Of a stretch of DNA of 64,000 bases, positions 37,703 through 52,500 are shown in pieces; the stretch's first letter is position 1, and each line of letters starts with the position of its first letter. The position numbers and the translations under genes were made by a program. This DNA is from Delphinapterus leucas (Eukaryota > Chordata > Mammalia > Artiodactyla > Monodontidae): the NCBI RefSeq assembly GCF_002288925.2, contig NW_022098072.1, positions 23,784,224-23,848,223 on the forward strand. Reading direction: 5' to 3'. The notes under the pieces are model-generated. The model had not been told where the DNA came from and searched no databases. It worked only from the letters and a program-made list of their open reading frames with translations.

Positions 37703-37924
37703 CTATATATATATATATATATATATATTTTTTGCGGTACACGGGCCTCTCACTGTTGTGGCCTCTCCCGTTGCGGAGCACAGGCTCTGGACGCGCAGGC
37801 TCAGCGGCCATGGCTCACGGGCCCAGCCACTCCACGGCATGTGGTATCTTCCCAGAACGGGGCACGAACCCGTGTCCCCTGCATTGGCAGGCGGACTCTC
37901 AACCACTGTGCCACCAGGGAAGCC
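37703..37924 (-). mobile_element. CHR-2 SINE with (TA)n tail
   Basis: A reverse-oriented CHR-2 at about 37729-37924. Its A-tail has grown into a (TA) run at 37703-37728. The flanking word aatctat on both sides is a plausible target-site duplication. Confidence 0.88.
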
Positions 37925-38839
37925 CCTCTAATCTATTGTATGAAGTTCCAGTATACTATGATTAACTAAAAGAAAGGAAATCATACTTCTTTCTCCCTAG
38001 ACAGTTGAGAGAAGATGGGGTCCCATCTAAGAACTGAATCAAGCTCTTATAAATGGTAAATTCAAGGTTTCAGAAGGACATTGTGTGGTTAAGAGGGTCA
38101 GCAGATATGGGTCAGTAGATTCTTACTTGCTGAGCATAAGAATGTGAAATAATAACTGCAAAGAAGTGGCCCTGTAAATTGCAGAGAAGGTAGAAGAATT
38201 TTTGTGACTTTAGTCTGCATATATGTGAGTCTGCGTACACACTTGTTGTAGTTACTGGAGGTCTGGCCAGGGTCTGGGCCACTGCTGAGAATGAAGGGCA
38301 TAGAATGGCCCTCTAGGATGTCTCAGGAAAATCTCTTGGAAAAGAAAATGGCAGGCTGTTCCAGAGCTACTGCCTCCATCTTGGGTCTGTTGTAGGGAGG
38401 ACTGTGAAGGCTTAATGTGTCTTAAGCATTGGTCCAATCTGTACTGGTTAAGGCCCTAGACTATTGGCTTCAGAGTCTTCAGCTCAGAAGCCACATAGGC
38501 CCAGAGGCCATAGCTCTCAGAAGGTTTTGTTTGGTCAGCCCAGTATTTTGCGCTTGTGATTGCTGTTGTTTTAATTTTAATTAGTTACTAACTGAAAAAT
38601 CAGGCCATTTCAAGCCCCTCAAATTTCACATTTCCAGCTTCTTTTGGAAATTCTGGCCCTTTTGATTTTCTCAGTCAGACACCACCAGGTTCACTCCTTC
38701 ATGATACCTCTCTGGCTGTATAGGTGGTTGAGTCTGTGGCTCCAGCTTTAGAGACCAGTTGAGAGTTGGCCTGAAGGCAGACAGTCCCCTGGGGGCAGGA
38801 AGCAAGGGGACAGTCATACTGCCCCTGGAGGCAGGCAGC

Positions 38840-39060
38840 AGTCCTATTTCCAATTCTGGCTCCTCAGTCTAGCTGAATGACAGCAGGTGAGGTATTTAAT
38901 CGTTCTAAATCTCAGGCTTCTCATCTGCAAATGCTACCTCATCGGATTACTGTGATGATCAAGTGAAATCTGCTTTAATTTAGCTTACTGTGGAGGCTGT
39001 CACTTAGTAAGTCCTCTATGGATATTAGCTATTTTTGTTGATCTTCATCATTATTATTAA
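38840..39060 (-). repeat. MIR SINE, reverse orientation
   Basis: Blocks 'gcttctcatctgcaaatgc', 'tactgtgatgatcaagtga' and 'cacttagtaagtcctctatg' follow the reversed MIR order. Confidence 0.7.
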
Positions 39061-39705
39061 TGTACCTGAGACATGAGGGTAGTAGGGGAATGTAAATAAT
39101 TACATATATATGTAAGAGCTTATTTTATTCCCTTAGTAATTCCTCAAAATACTTTATACTCCCTCCCCATACCCCAAAAGTCACTCCTCTTATGTACCTT
39201 CAATCCTGTTGATATGAGGGTCTGTTTTCTCATTTTGTCTTCATTGTTGATTATCTTTTCATGTATAATTGTTTTATTTCAGTCTGTATATTTTAATATT
39301 CTACCAGCTAGTCAAGCCTATTTTTCCTTTTCTAGACTTTATTAATATATATATACCTAAAAAATAATTTTAAAATTTTAGAAATAAGACTAGTTGTGTT
39401 GCAGGTATGTGGGGGAAAAAACTTTTAATAAAAGGACTTCTATACTTTTAAGTGGAATTGTATGACTTTGTCTTATTCTCTTTGCTATAATGTCTTTCAT
39501 GATTCCTACAGAACACACAGTAACAATATCCTACAAGAACCTCCCCTCATGCACAATTTTTTTCTTTTAAGGAAGAAAGGAAAAAAAGTAGGCATTTATT
39601 CGATTGAGGCTTTCTTTTCTTTCTCTCCTGGAAACAAATTATATTACCATTTTCTGATAATTTGTTAGAAATTTACTTTATTAAACCTTGATAAAACTAA
39701 AATGT

Positions 39706-39917
39706 GGGGCTTCCCTGGTGGCGCAGTGGTTGAGAGTCCGCCTGCCGATGCATGGGACATGGGTTCGTGCCCCGGTCCGGGAAGATCCCACGTGCTGCGG
39801 AGCGGCTGGGCCCACGAGCCATGGCCGCTGAGCCTGCGCGTCTGGAGCCTGTGCTCCGCAACGGGAGAGGCCAAAAAAGTGAGAGGCCCACGTACCACAA
39901 AAAAAAAAAAAAAAAAG
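39706..39917 (+). mobile_element. CHR-2 SINE, full length
   Basis: Forward element from ggcttccctggtggcgcagt to a long A-tail, with aaactaaaat on both sides as target-site duplication. It is the cleanest full-length copy in the window. Confidence 0.95.
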
Positions 39918-40126
39918 CGAAACTAAAATATTCTTGCTATACTGATAGACCAAACAAAAGTGCTAAAAGCAAATCTATAATCTAATTTTAGATTTTATGT
40001 ACATTAGTAAATCTTTTCAAATAAAGAAAGTATACCAAAGTTATTTTGGTATAGGTTGAATGTTATCTTACCTAAATGAAAGATGAATCTGAGAATCTAG
40101 CCACGATTTAAAAATGTGTGCCAGTG

Positions 40127-40132
40127 TTTATT
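40127..40132 (-). terminator. LAMA4: Candidate LAMA4 polyadenylation signal (AATAAA on the - strand)
   Basis: TTTATT on the + strand, about 292 bp past the LAMA4 stop. Further copies at 39677-39682 and 39595-39600 could serve longer 3'UTRs. Confidence 0.4.
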
Positions 40133-40423
40133 TAGAATCCCTTCTATTTTATTAGACACAGGAACAGTAATTTCGCCAGCAGGAAGTAATACAATACAGG
40201 TAAGTTTAACGCTCCTTTGATTGTTATCCATGGCAGGCATTTTGGATCCAAGGTGTAAGAATCCAAATAAGAAATAATAAACATCCAGTCCCTGATGATT
40301 CATTTAAGTCCTGCTCAACTAGATGAAAGCTTCTACCAAGAGGAAGAACTGCCACTCCTCCTGGCTGGCTTTGTGTTTCTTTCAGTGCTCTAAAGAACTT
40401 TGTACTTGAGTAGCTCTGCTGTG

Positions 40424-40569
40424 TCAGGCTGCTGGACAGGAGTTGATGCTCACGGCACCGCTGACCAGGGCTGCTTTACTGAAGCTCACTGGGCGCCCGT
40501 CAATCACAAAGTGACGGATGCAGCCTGTGAAGGGTCTGCCAGGGGCCAAGCGTGGTGTCAGTAGAGACT
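40424..40569 (-). CDS. LAMA4: LAMA4 last exon (coding part): end of LG5
   Basis: The 146-nt part encodes [20 protein letters not shown] through [10 protein letters not shown] and the TGA stop at 40424-40426. The acceptor is tttccag. The two LG5 disulphide cysteines (TGC, NSC) are present. Confidence 0.97.
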
Positions 40570-43500
40570 CTGGAAAAAGAAAGAAATGAACACAAAGACT
40601 GCAGTTGAGGCGTTCCAAGCCCAAATATTACTTTGTGGCAAAAATATACATCATAACCGCTCACATTATCAAGATGATTTACATGTCAAAGACGGAATAT
40701 AGTAATAATTTACGCATTTTCTCAGAAATATTATCTGCTTTTGAAGTAATATGAACATGTAGTAATTTTAAAGTTTTGCCATGTTTTCCATGATCAAATT
40801 TCAGAGTATAATTCAGCTGTGTATTTACCATTGAAATTTACCTCTTACAAGTAAAGCCTCAGCAGTGAATTTTTGGGATCTACATATGCTTTTTAGAGTT
40901 CATTTCACCTGGGCCTCACTTATTTTGTGTGCTTTACTGAGACAGAGGAAAGAAAATTTAGCTTCCAAACTCTTCTTGGAATTGGTTAATGTTTGTTTAA
41001 TTTGTATCATTACCCTTCATCCTTAATCCTCCACATTTCTGCCAAGCTCATAAAATATAATGAGAAAATAATGAATTCAAGTAAACTAAATTTTAATTTT
41101 TCTGAGCTCAGGGCTGAAGAACTATAAATAGGATAATGATAACTAGCCTAGTCTTTGTGTGGGTACAGGTGCCCTGGGGTATGCCAGGGGACTTTCCTCC
41201 CATTATCTTAATTAGAGATCTAGAAGAAGCCTTGATGCTTATTAATTGTACAGACACAATTAAATGTGTTGAGATGATAGAAGCAATATAATTTAAAGCA
41301 ATTTAGAGAGCTTAGAAATATCATGAAATTAAAATCCATTTAGTGAAAGCTTATTATTATGTACAAAACAGCTATGTGAGCAGTAGCAGATAAAAGATGG
41401 AAAGCACTTAGAAATCAGTAACTCAGGAGGGAAGATAAAAAAGGGCAGCAAATTAAATACCATCAAGCAGCTGTAATAAGTTTTCCAAGCAATGTAGATT
41501 AAGAATATGCGGAAGCTTTGTATTGAAAATAAATCATGGAAATAACATTTCATATTTAGAATGATAATTATCAAGTCTTAGATTTGGAAGGGGCCTAAGA
41601 GATCAATTCCCTTTGTCTCTAGATTAGTATGACTATATATATTCTTCACGCCTGTTCAGTGTACTTCATCATCAGAATAAAGATGAACAGGAAAGAATGT
41701 AAGGGGTAGAAACATCTATTTCTTCTGTTCATTTTGGACACTAGTTTTAGAACATGGATTTTGATTCTGCCCAAGCTTACCACCCTTTGGTTCATGGGGG
41801 ACAAATTCTAGAGGAAATAGTTCATGTAGAAATTATGGTCTGCATAATTCACTACACAATTTATTGCAGTAGTGACAATACAGTGCCCCAGAACCCTAAG
41901 TAATTGATTGATAAAATCAACACATGATTTTAAGAGCAAACATTCCGCAGGTTGAAAGCTTGACTATATACAGAATAATGCAGGATCTTCAGTACAGGAA
42001 TGAATCGTCCTTAACTCAAAAAATTAACTTCTAATTTTGATTTTTAAATGATCATACAATGAAGTTGAATTTTCTGGTATAAAGTTCATTGAATTTCAAT
42101 GCATTAACTTTTTATTGATAGAAACAATGTGTTACCAGGGTTCTGCCTTGTATAAGAGAGCTGGTTGGGATTCTAAGAGATTTCAGTGCATATAGGGGTT
42201 TTGTTTATGCCTAATTTCCTTTAGTTATTCTTTTTCATGCCCCAGTTTCTGATGTGATTTTACTGGAATTAATCTTGAACAGCTCAAAATTATGTGATTA
42301 ATGATGTTCGGCTTAAATTATAATTGCTTCTGTTCTAGGCTTGCCGGCATGATTCGTAGATGGAATTAAGGGCTGCAGTGGTGCAGTGGGCTGGTGAGTA
42401 TGCCTTGCTAGCTCCTGTGTGTTGGCTCATTAGCTAAAATTTGCTATTCATTGCATGTCTCAGGCAGGCAGAATTTGGCTTCAGGTATATCTTTCCCACC
42501 CAGTCTGTAGAGCTTAGCAAGTCTTACAGTGAGAGATGATGGCAGTGTGTAATGCTGGGATGAGACTCTGAAAACAAACACAAATCAGAGAGACAAATAT
42601 TTGTTTGAATGAGAGACAAATATTTGATATAGTAAGCACTCTGGGTGCAAAGTAAAGAACAAATACCATAACTTCCATGAGCCCACGCTTGTTTTGTTCA
42701 TCTTCTGGAGCCTAGCACAGTGCTTAATAGACACTCAATACATATTTGTTGTGTGTTGAAGTCGTGTTCTCTGGCAGCAAGGAGTGTACAATTTAGCTTC
42801 AACAATATTCTGCAATAAGTGCCACAAAGGTGGTATGCATAGCACACTCTAGTGGGAGGGGGGCATGTGTGTAAAAAGTCTGAGCTGGATCCTCAAGGTC
42901 AATAGGAGTAAAGTTGGGGGAAGAGTGGGAGAAGTTCCTTGAAAATGTACTAGGGGAGGCAAGAAAGGACATCTTCCAGAAACTGATGCCTTGTGCACTT
43001 GTGCAAAGGCCTGGAGCAAAGAGACCATCATTGAACATCCAGAGGACTGCAAGTCCCAGCAGGTAGGGGGAGGCCCCAGAGGCAGGGGCAAGGCGGGGGG
43101 GGCGGGGGGGCAGATGATCAGGACCTTGCATGCCAGGCTGACTTTGATCCTGTAGGCCCCTGGGAACCTGTGAAATATTTTAAACTACGTTTTGATTTCC
43201 CGGAAGAAAGCAATGTGCAGAAATGGAGGAACTGATAGGACACGTCTTCCATACTGTACCTGCATGAAGTGCAATGTGGTTTCTGCCAGTATTTCTTTCA
43301 GAACCAAAGCCTGGAGCAGGAGGGGAGGACTGAGAAATGGAGATGGGAGTGGACAGCAGGAGTAAAGGAGAAGAAGCGTTGCTTTTTGAGGGTCTCAAAT
43401 ATTTCATCAGTGAGTTACTGTTATTGTCTATACTGGTATTTGAAAAATTCATATTACAAAGCAGAAGAGTGCTTTGTTGCTACTATTTTGTGAGTACGCA

Positions 43501-46500
43501 AGACTGGATGCTTAATCTTTCTCACTCTCTTAAAGCATTATTTGCCTTTACATGGGTCAGTCTAAAATAGTCTAGTTAGGATGCGAGGTAAAACCATGTT
43601 AAGTTTTTCCTTAAAATCCCCACCAAATTCCAGATGTAAAAGCTTGATTTTTCCCTCTTGCTACCTTTATCATTCAATTTTTCCAAGTTGATGAAGTGTG
43701 TGAAACAATCACTTTCAACATAAGGCCATGGTCCCTGCTTCAGAGGTTTAAAGTAATTGTGGAGGGTCCATAAGTGTCCTATCACCATCCTGGATTATAC
43801 ACCATTCTTGGCAGATGACAGCAGTGATGTCACTGATGATGTTTACAGAACTGCAGCTGGGAACCTCTCAGGGAATGTGACTACATAGGAACAACGGAAC
43901 TTCTGGTCTGCAGCTGTTTTCACATTTCAAACTAGTCCTGGTCGGGAAGAACTGTGTATTCTCTCTTAGTGTGGAAGAGGAGCAACTATCCACAAACTTT
44001 TAGTGCTCCAAGGTTCTTCCTCAGATCCTAGAGCAGCAATAGTGTATGAGTTTTCTTTGTGTCAGAGATAAGATAGAGTGTGTTTCACTGTGTGTATGTG
44101 AGGAGGGTATGTAAAGTGAAGAGAAAAACATTAAGCAGATGCAGCAGAGGGAGAGAAGTTATCTACTGGTTAGAATGCCGTGGTGTAGTTCTTATGTGTT
44201 ACTTTGTTTTGATCCTTGGATAACGTTTCATAATTGTCAGTACACTTTTTCCTATGAAAGGATATTGTATATAAAATCCTTTGAGTTATTAGATGAATTA
44301 TGAAAATACATAGCTCAATTCTTAATAGTATAATAACAGTTATGAGAACTTAGTGTCTTTTTGGATTTGGAAACTTGTCCTTTTAAAATAACTCTTACCT
44401 GGAACACCTCCAACAAACACAGGCTCCCTTTGATCAACTGGTTTTGGATTCAGGGGTCCAACCACATGGTTCACTTCAGAGTCTACATCCAACTGAACCA
44501 CATTTGAATCTCTAATAACTGAAATACAGAGAAAAGAGTGGTCATAAGTGACACTGAAGTGATTAATTTTCACATGAAAGGCAATAATTCATTACAGTAA
44601 TGGCTTTTATTTATTCTGGAATAAACCATACACTTTCCTCTAATCACTGAAAACATCAATGTCTAAGCAAAAAATAACATTTTCCTTTGAAAGGGATAAT
44701 AGTTAGGATACTCTTTCTGCTACTTCTTTGCTCCATAAGGTATGCATTATTTAAACAACTCCCGAAGACTATTCTGGCAGCATTAGTATTTTCAAATCAC
44801 ATGTGGATTCAATATACACATTTTAGTACAGTAACATTTGATTCTCTTGGCCACTTTTAGACTGTCATCTATTACCTATTCTGTCATATAAGTTATAGTC
44901 TAAGTTCTGCCAAGCCATCATGCCACAGGTGGGTGTGTAGGCTCACTTTATTAAGGAAACCCAGGACACTCAGCTTTTCTCACCTGTAATTCTGTGCCAT
45001 CTGCCATCACAGAGGCTCTGCTTGGGTGTCACTAAGGTGGAAAAGTCTCTGATACCATTATTGACTTTCACTATGACCTGCAAAAGACAAGGCACATTGT
45101 GGAATTTAATTTCATTTCTCCTCATTGTGATAAAATGAAATTTCTTACATTTACCACAGGGAAGGAGAACTTTTAACATCCAGACATGATTAGCTTTGCA
45201 ATTTGAACACAAGGGGTCACTCTTTAGTAGGCTACAGAAAGTTTAAACTGTTCCTCAGAGAGAGAACAAAATAATGACACAGGAGAGAAGAGGGGGCAAG
45301 GAACAGTAAGATAACACAATAAATTCCTTTAATTTTAAAGATGAAATGTGTTATACAAGGCAGGCTAAGGTACTGATGAAGAGCATGGACTCTAAGAGCC
45401 AGACTGCCTGGGTTCCCACCCCAGCGCTCCCACTTATGTCACTCTGCGCCATGTTTTCTCATTTGCAAAATAAGGGTGATAACTATAATACTTACTTCAT
45501 GGAGCTGTTGGGGGGATTAAATGAGTTAATCCATATAAAGCAACTGGAATGGTATCTGACACACAGTAAAGCACCATATAAGGATTTGTTTTATTATTAT
45601 ATGGTTTAATAGAATATACAGGAACTCAAATGAAAATCAGTTATATTAAGTTAGGGACATCATTGAAAATATGCTTCATATTTATTTGAGTACTCTCATG
45701 AATGTTCTTTAGTAACATTATTTAAGGATGAAAGTGGTGTTTATAACAGAATTTTTTGTTTTTAGTAGTTGAAAATATATGCATATAGATTATAGAGCGA
45801 TGTTTTAGTACTTGTTGGTTTTGATAGTTGAACATGTTTGCTGCTTCCATTTGTTGTAAAAAATTTCTCTTCCGATTCTTTTGTTAAAACCTTTTAATTA
45901 TTGATTTTTGCCACAATTTCGTGGCTCTTAGCTCCAATCAAATCAATTCCCAACGTATGAATCTGAATCCAAATATTGCCTGCATTTTAATTTTATGTTA
46001 TACCTTCCCTGTTGTTTGTTCTTTCCCCCAGTTAGGAAAGATTGATGAAATAATTCTGTGAAATAAACCTGCTTCAGATCCAGAATCCAAGATCAGAGGA
46101 GACAGACTGTTAAGACAATTTTTAACACATTACCTGCCCATTTTTCATGTGAACATTTAGGTACTCCCCATTGACACTGTGGCCGTGAACAAGGGTTCCA
46201 GAACTGCTTCTGGGACGGACTTCAAATGCAATCTCAAACTTCAATCCAATATTGAAAGACTCATCTATGGAGAGAAATACTATTAGTTCTCAAGAACAGC
46301 AACCTAAATTTTGTAACCATGGTTTGATTGCAGGTTTTTTACGTTTTTGAAAGTTTGACGCATTTTTCAATAGGTAAGCAGAAAGTGTTGTTTTCCATGT
46401 CCAACACACTGTGGAAAGCTCCGTGGGGGTCTGAGATAACTAGCACACCACTCCTGCTCTGGGGCCTGGGGAGGAAACAGCTTGCTGAAAACACAGCATG

Positions 46501-49500
46501 GCTATGTGAGCACAGGTGAGGAGAAATTGATTCCAACTAGCAGGACCATTTAATATCTCAAAAGTGAGAAGGAGGAAAGAGCAAACTGGGAAGAGTGAGT
46601 CGTCTGAACACAAGTACAGAGGCTGGAACATTTGGAGAGCACTGTGAATGCCAGTGTGGCTGGACTGTCCCCTGTAAGGGTAGACGGAGGCAAGGTGAAT
46701 GGGGAAGGCTGGTGGGAGCCACACTGGGAAGGGCTCTAGTGCTCCAGTATGGAAGGCAGACTTGACTTTGCAGTCATTGAGCAAGGGAGCTGACTTGATC
46801 AGATCTGTATTTAAAATAATTCTTAAAAAAGTAACTGGTGCCAGTGCTGCAGAGCATTTGGGAGGAAAAACAAAGTGAGAGCAGCAAAAGCAGTTAGGAG
46901 CTGTTATTGCAGTGATGCAAGAAAATGAATTCTTCTTAAGACTAGCTGTGTTCACTCCAAGAGACTCATTGCAAACCTGGGCATCTTAATAATGTTCACT
47001 TGACGTGTCTCCTCATAGATAACTTTTTAATTTTTCCTGCTATTAATTAATGTTTATTGAGAACATAAATTGTGCAGGTTGCTATGCTTTTCAGGCTGTC
47101 CAAGTCTTTGAGTTCTTATCACCGAAATTCAATGAAGGGTTGAGAAATGTGCCTGTAGGTGTTTTAGTAGGGACAAAGGATGAGAAAGGAAAGTAAAACC
47201 ATGAGTTAGACAAAGAGAGGATATATTACCTGTGGTTATTCTATTGGATATGCGGGCGGTTTAAGAAGGAATACTTGGCTGCACTGTAATGTCTTTATTC
47301 AGACGATGTTGAGGGCAGGGAACATGTGGTTTTATACCCTTCTCCTATCTTCTTTCCCAGCATCTGTCCTGGTACCTTCCTCACACCTAATGGTTGCTCT
47401 ATAGAATGTTGGTGGAATGGATTGGATGGTGATTGTGTGCAGTCTGTTTAGGATTTTATTTATTTATTTTTTGGAATTATTGATGCTACTTTTATTTTTT
47501 TTTAAGTCTTTATTGAATTTGTTACAATATTGCTTCTGTTTTATGTTTTGGTTTTTTGGCCGTGAGACATGTGGGATCTTAGCTCCCCGATCAGGGATCG
47601 AACCCACACCCCCTGCATTGGAAGGCAAAATCTTAACCGCTGGACCGCCAGGGAAGTCCCAGGATTTTATTTATTTTTAGAACTATTATGTTCCATCATC
47701 TGGCATAGGGACTGTCATACCAGAGGCACACAATAAAAACTTTGTTGAATGAGTGAGAGAGTAAGAGTTGAGGAGAATAAAAATCCAGAAATAAAATGTT
47801 TTTGGGATAGTGTCTGCTAGAGTTGCTGGCAAGGGGAAGAAGTGGACCTTTCCTTAGTAGGAACAATGGGTGATGCTTAGAGGGAGCAGAGAAAGACCTA
47901 GAGACTGAGGTGGCCAAGAGCCAACACAGGTTAGACCATGGTACAGCATAGGAAATTCTAAAGGGGCCAAGATGGTCTACCTCCAGAGGTTTGGCAGCTG
48001 TGGAGAAGCACTGGCTGGGGAAAGCAAACAGGGATGGGCACGGTCCATGTGTCTAGTTTGGAGGGTAGGAGAGGAGAAAGGTGGTCCTTATGGAAAGAGG
48101 CCATTTTCTAGGGCTGAGTTAGATTTTCTGGTTTTTATCTTTGGGCCCAATATCCCTGTTAGCCACCTCTAGGAATGAAGTATTTCATGATTCACGTTTT
48201 AACATAAGTCATTGTTACCTAGAACCACGTATCCTCCTTCTGTTGAAAAGTATGTTCCTGTTTCCATTGGGCCTTCAAAACAAGGAGTCACGCTAAATGT
48301 CTGAGAAGCAGAGGTGATAGAGGCCCCACTGAGCTGGAGATTGCTGAGGCAGCCACTGAAGCTGTAGACTGAGTTTATCTGAGAGAAGAAGACATTTCTT
48401 AAAATCCATTTTCTCAACACTCACAGATGTACCCAAGGGAAACAAAATGAAGGGATTTGGGTCCAGAGAGAAACCAAGTAATTTCTTGCCTTATTTATCT
48501 TAGCTATCTGAATGATCAGTAGTCTTCCAGGTAGTTGCTTTATAACTAGCTCTTTGAAGCTGGAATTTTGTATTTGATAATGACAGCCTACCGTAATTAA
48601 GGTAACGAAAATTTTTACGTTTTTCAAGACAAGGTAAATTGTAGCTGTGGTTTTCAAATTGAACATTAGAAATACCCTCGTTTGTTTCTCTTCAAGAAGA
48701 ACAGCTGTGCCCTAGATCACCTAATGCTGATGAGGGCTAGCAAAGTTCTTAACCGTTAAATCTACCATGGCTAAATAAACAGCAGAAAGCTTGCTTCACT
48801 GTCTTCATTGTTTTGTGGTTGAGCATTTATCATACTACAGAACATGGAACACAGGCCACTTGAGATAACTGATTTCACACTGCTTTGGAAATCTTTCTTT
48901 TAAAGAAGTTATCATGAAATTGGGGGTACTTACCTAAAATCTAATTAAACATGAACATTTTCTCCCTTTTTTGCTTTATCCACATATATTAACAGATCTT
49001 AGAAGTATATTAATTCTTTGTGTTAAAGTCAAATCTATATTTATGTTAAAAAACTTAGTCCTTTGATGCATTCCTTTATTGCTAGATAATTTTTAAAGGT
49101 CCAATATTTTAAACTTTTAAATTACAAAAATAATGTTGTTGTTTTCTACTATATCCTCACGTCTCCCCAGGGGTAACCACATTTCCTTGCACATTTACAA
49201 ATTGTGTGTATGTGTGTGTGTATAAGGAACGAAAATGAGATCATAGTTTACATAAGGGCCTGAAAGGCTTTTTTCATCCAATAATATATTGATATAATGG
49301 AATGACTTGCTTTTTTTTTTTTTTTTTTTGGGTTTGTCACATGTGTTTTGGAGGATCTTAGCTCCCCAACCAGGGATTGAACCCAGGCCATGGCAGTGAA
49401 AGCACTGAGTCCTAACCACTGGACCGCCAGGGAATTCTTTCTTGGGTATTTTTTTAAGATTAAAAGTATGGTTACTTGCTGAACAAATAAGCATCTCCTT

Positions 49501-52500
49501 GAGACATAAATTTTCATGATAGTTTGTAACTCTGAAACATTTTTCATCTCACCTCTACCCTAGAATCAAAAGATCACTCTGGGCTTTGTAATGTCACAGG
49601 GTGGACAGACAACCTCAGGACAATACCCACTTATGTACCCCATCTCCAGCCAAACTACAGCTTTACTTTTGCCAGTTTCCTAATTGTAAAATGAGGGCCA
49701 GAGTAAATGATCTTCCAGCTCTAAAGGTCGATGGCTCTACCTGGTCACGTCTGGCTTACCTGGACATTTTTCACAGCCTTTCCAGGAGCCACACCTCCCA
49801 GATAAATAGGACCCTTGATTTTCCAGGTAGCTCCAGTAGGGGGAAGACTTTCTTCTAAGACTCGAAGACCATCAATTATCAGTCGGCCGCTGCTCTTTTC
49901 CCGAATAAATATCACCTGGATGGAGAGAAGGACAATAGAGAAGGCTGGGTTGCCTCTCCTCCCAACTTTGCTACTGCAATGCCACAGAAGTTCTTTAAAA
50001 AAGTGGTCCTTTCTCTGAAGGTTAGGAGTCTCTTCCTTTAATGCTTGATTTAAAGTTATAGGCTTAATTTCCAAATACAGCTTATGTTTAGCAGAGTTCT
50101 CTGAGGCTCTGCCCAGCTGGCAGCCCATGTGCTTTCTCTTGTAAATTTAATTATAATTAATTGTAATGCAGCTGACATTGCTTACTCTTTCCAGTATATA
50201 CACACTGAATTGCTTTGATATTTAGGTTATTCTACCTGTTGTATCCTGTTGTCCTAACAGATTTACTCTTCACTTTGTACCTTCCATAGCTTAGTCTACG
50301 AGACACTCAGCAATCATTGAAAATTTAGAACATTATAGGCAGTGGAAAAAAAACCAGTCGAGTGAAATATCCTTAAAAACCAAACTTCGGTTTATGTTGG
50401 CCATTGATCTTTTGTTTAAAATAACTACACTAAAAAAAATTGATCTGTCAAAAATATTATACTCAGACTGTATTTCTTTTAAAATAATATGCTTCAAGAT
50501 TTTTATAATGAGTTAATGAAGGCTTTGAAATTGAACATATAGCAACAGAATTTTTAAATGGATGTTTCTAGAAAAACCCCTGGTGGGTATTAGTGTCAGT
50601 CCATTTGACAGTGGTGGACATTGGCTGATAATAATATTCTCTGCCTTCAACTTACATCATGCCACAAACCATCATTGTATTTCTCTTGGCTTCTAATCTT
50701 CAGTTTCTTGTGGCCAACATTAAACATGAAAACCAAGCGGCCGTGGGCTAAGAAGAGAGCCATGAAGTCATTCTCTTCTTGATCCGAGACATAGAAAATC
50801 ATCCCATGGGAGGAACGTGTTTTCAGACGAATGGAAAACTGGGATCTGGTAAATGAGAAGAAAAAGCTTACCACCTGTCAAAGGAGACTGAGGGTGATCT
50901 CTAACTTTCCAAGGCAACAGAGTGTAAGGAAGAATAAAGCCATTCGATCTAATCCCAAGCAACATTCTTCTAATTATTAGTATTATTAGAAGATTAGAAT
51001 AGAATACTATTAAAGATTAAATTAGAATACTAACATTCTTAGTATTATTAGTGAGTATCGGGTAAGTACCGCTAGTTCAAAAATGTAAATCCTTCTCCAT
51101 TTCCTCACACAACAGGGATACATCCCACATTTAAGAAAGTGTTGTTTCAGTAAAGGATAATCTCATGTCTTCTTTTTAAAGTATGGTTGCAATTAGTTTA
51201 GTAAAAATCTTTACGTTAAAGAAGCTTCATGTGGACAAAATAGTAGTAATTAATATGCATATACAATTTTGCATAGAAACAATATGATTTGTGTACTGTC
51301 TAAAATACAGATTCAATTTTCTCCCTGTAAAAATTAATCGATGGATATCACATGCTAAAAACAGCTACCAGAATGTGTAGAAATTAAATAAAAATTTCAG
51401 AAATTTAGCTCTAGGCCATAGAGTAAGATACATTTATGAGGCTAATTTCCAGTCTGATTAACTCTAAATTTTTCCTGAAGAATACAAAATACTGATTCTG
51501 CCCATTAGGAAAACAGGAAATTAGAAGGCATTAGGAGTTTCTTATTGAATGCACTGCTTGTATGAATGTCTGAAAGAGCTATATACGACCTATATAAGAA
51601 TATCTGGGTGCTAACAGTTTACAAAGAAGTCTTCAATAATACTAAATAACCTGGAGATTTGTGAAATACCAGGAAGAGTGATGAACTTTAGAGATAGCTT
51701 GAGGGCCAACAGAGATACAAGCGCATTTGTATTTTCAGTGTCTTTCCTTATTAACCTTCCAGCAGTTCAGATGCATTCCCATTTACAATCTGAAAGCAAT
51801 TTGTATGGGGGAGGGAAGGTGATAGCAAGGTTAAATCATGAGTCATTTAAAATTTACCCCATCTTCCTTTCTTTGATTGTCTTTTCTTTTTGATAAAGTA
51901 CAGCAAACTCCCAGGAGAATGCTGTTTTATGCACCTTACTTTTGGGAAGAAAGTCACAGAGAATGTTATTTGTTGGACAGTATGAATCATGTACTATTTA
52001 GTATTTGTTTTGATGATAAACGAATACGATTAATTTGGCACAGAAAAATTATAGGAAAAGGATGACATATGGCAAATAAGGATGCAGCCCAGCCATGGCA
52101 TCAAGTTTCTGAAAGGATAGTATGTTACTTTACTTTTCACCAAAATCTCCTTTTAAGTGTTCAAACTCTTGGCGGCTGTTGGCTGTCCCTCCGTACTGAT
52201 AGGCGTGCTCTATTGCTCTAGGGCTGTTGGAAAGGTGGCAGTGAGAGTCTCTTGGAACATTCCTCTCTAGGAATTTCAGGCCAACAGGATCCCATGAAGG
52301 AGCATCTTTGCTTTTCTCTCCCTATAAGAATAGGCAACGAATCATTTAAGGGACAAAACTGACATACTAGTAGCAAAAATTCATTTTTGATTTTCTTATC
52401 ATTAATAATGATGATAAATAATTCAAGGGTATATTATCTGTGCATTTTCCACTCATAAAATACTAGGCCTCTCTCTCTCTTCCTCTACCACCATAAGCAA

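Larger units (their letters stand above)
31912..40126. other. Intergenic region between FAM229B and LAMA4
   Basis: No gene is recognised. It contains an old L1 (about 32890-35965) with a nested tRNA-half copy and a CHR-1 SINE, and a MIR/L2-type fragment (36785-36902). It also has a (TG)n microsatellite (36931-36964), a CHR-2 with a (TA)n tail (37703-37924), a MIR (38840-39060) and a CHR-2 (39706-39917). Confidence 0.7.

Noticed and set aside
46440..46955. 171-codon open frame on the - strand
   Set aside because: It falls in a LAMA4 intron over an old dispersed repeat, and no protein family is recognisable.
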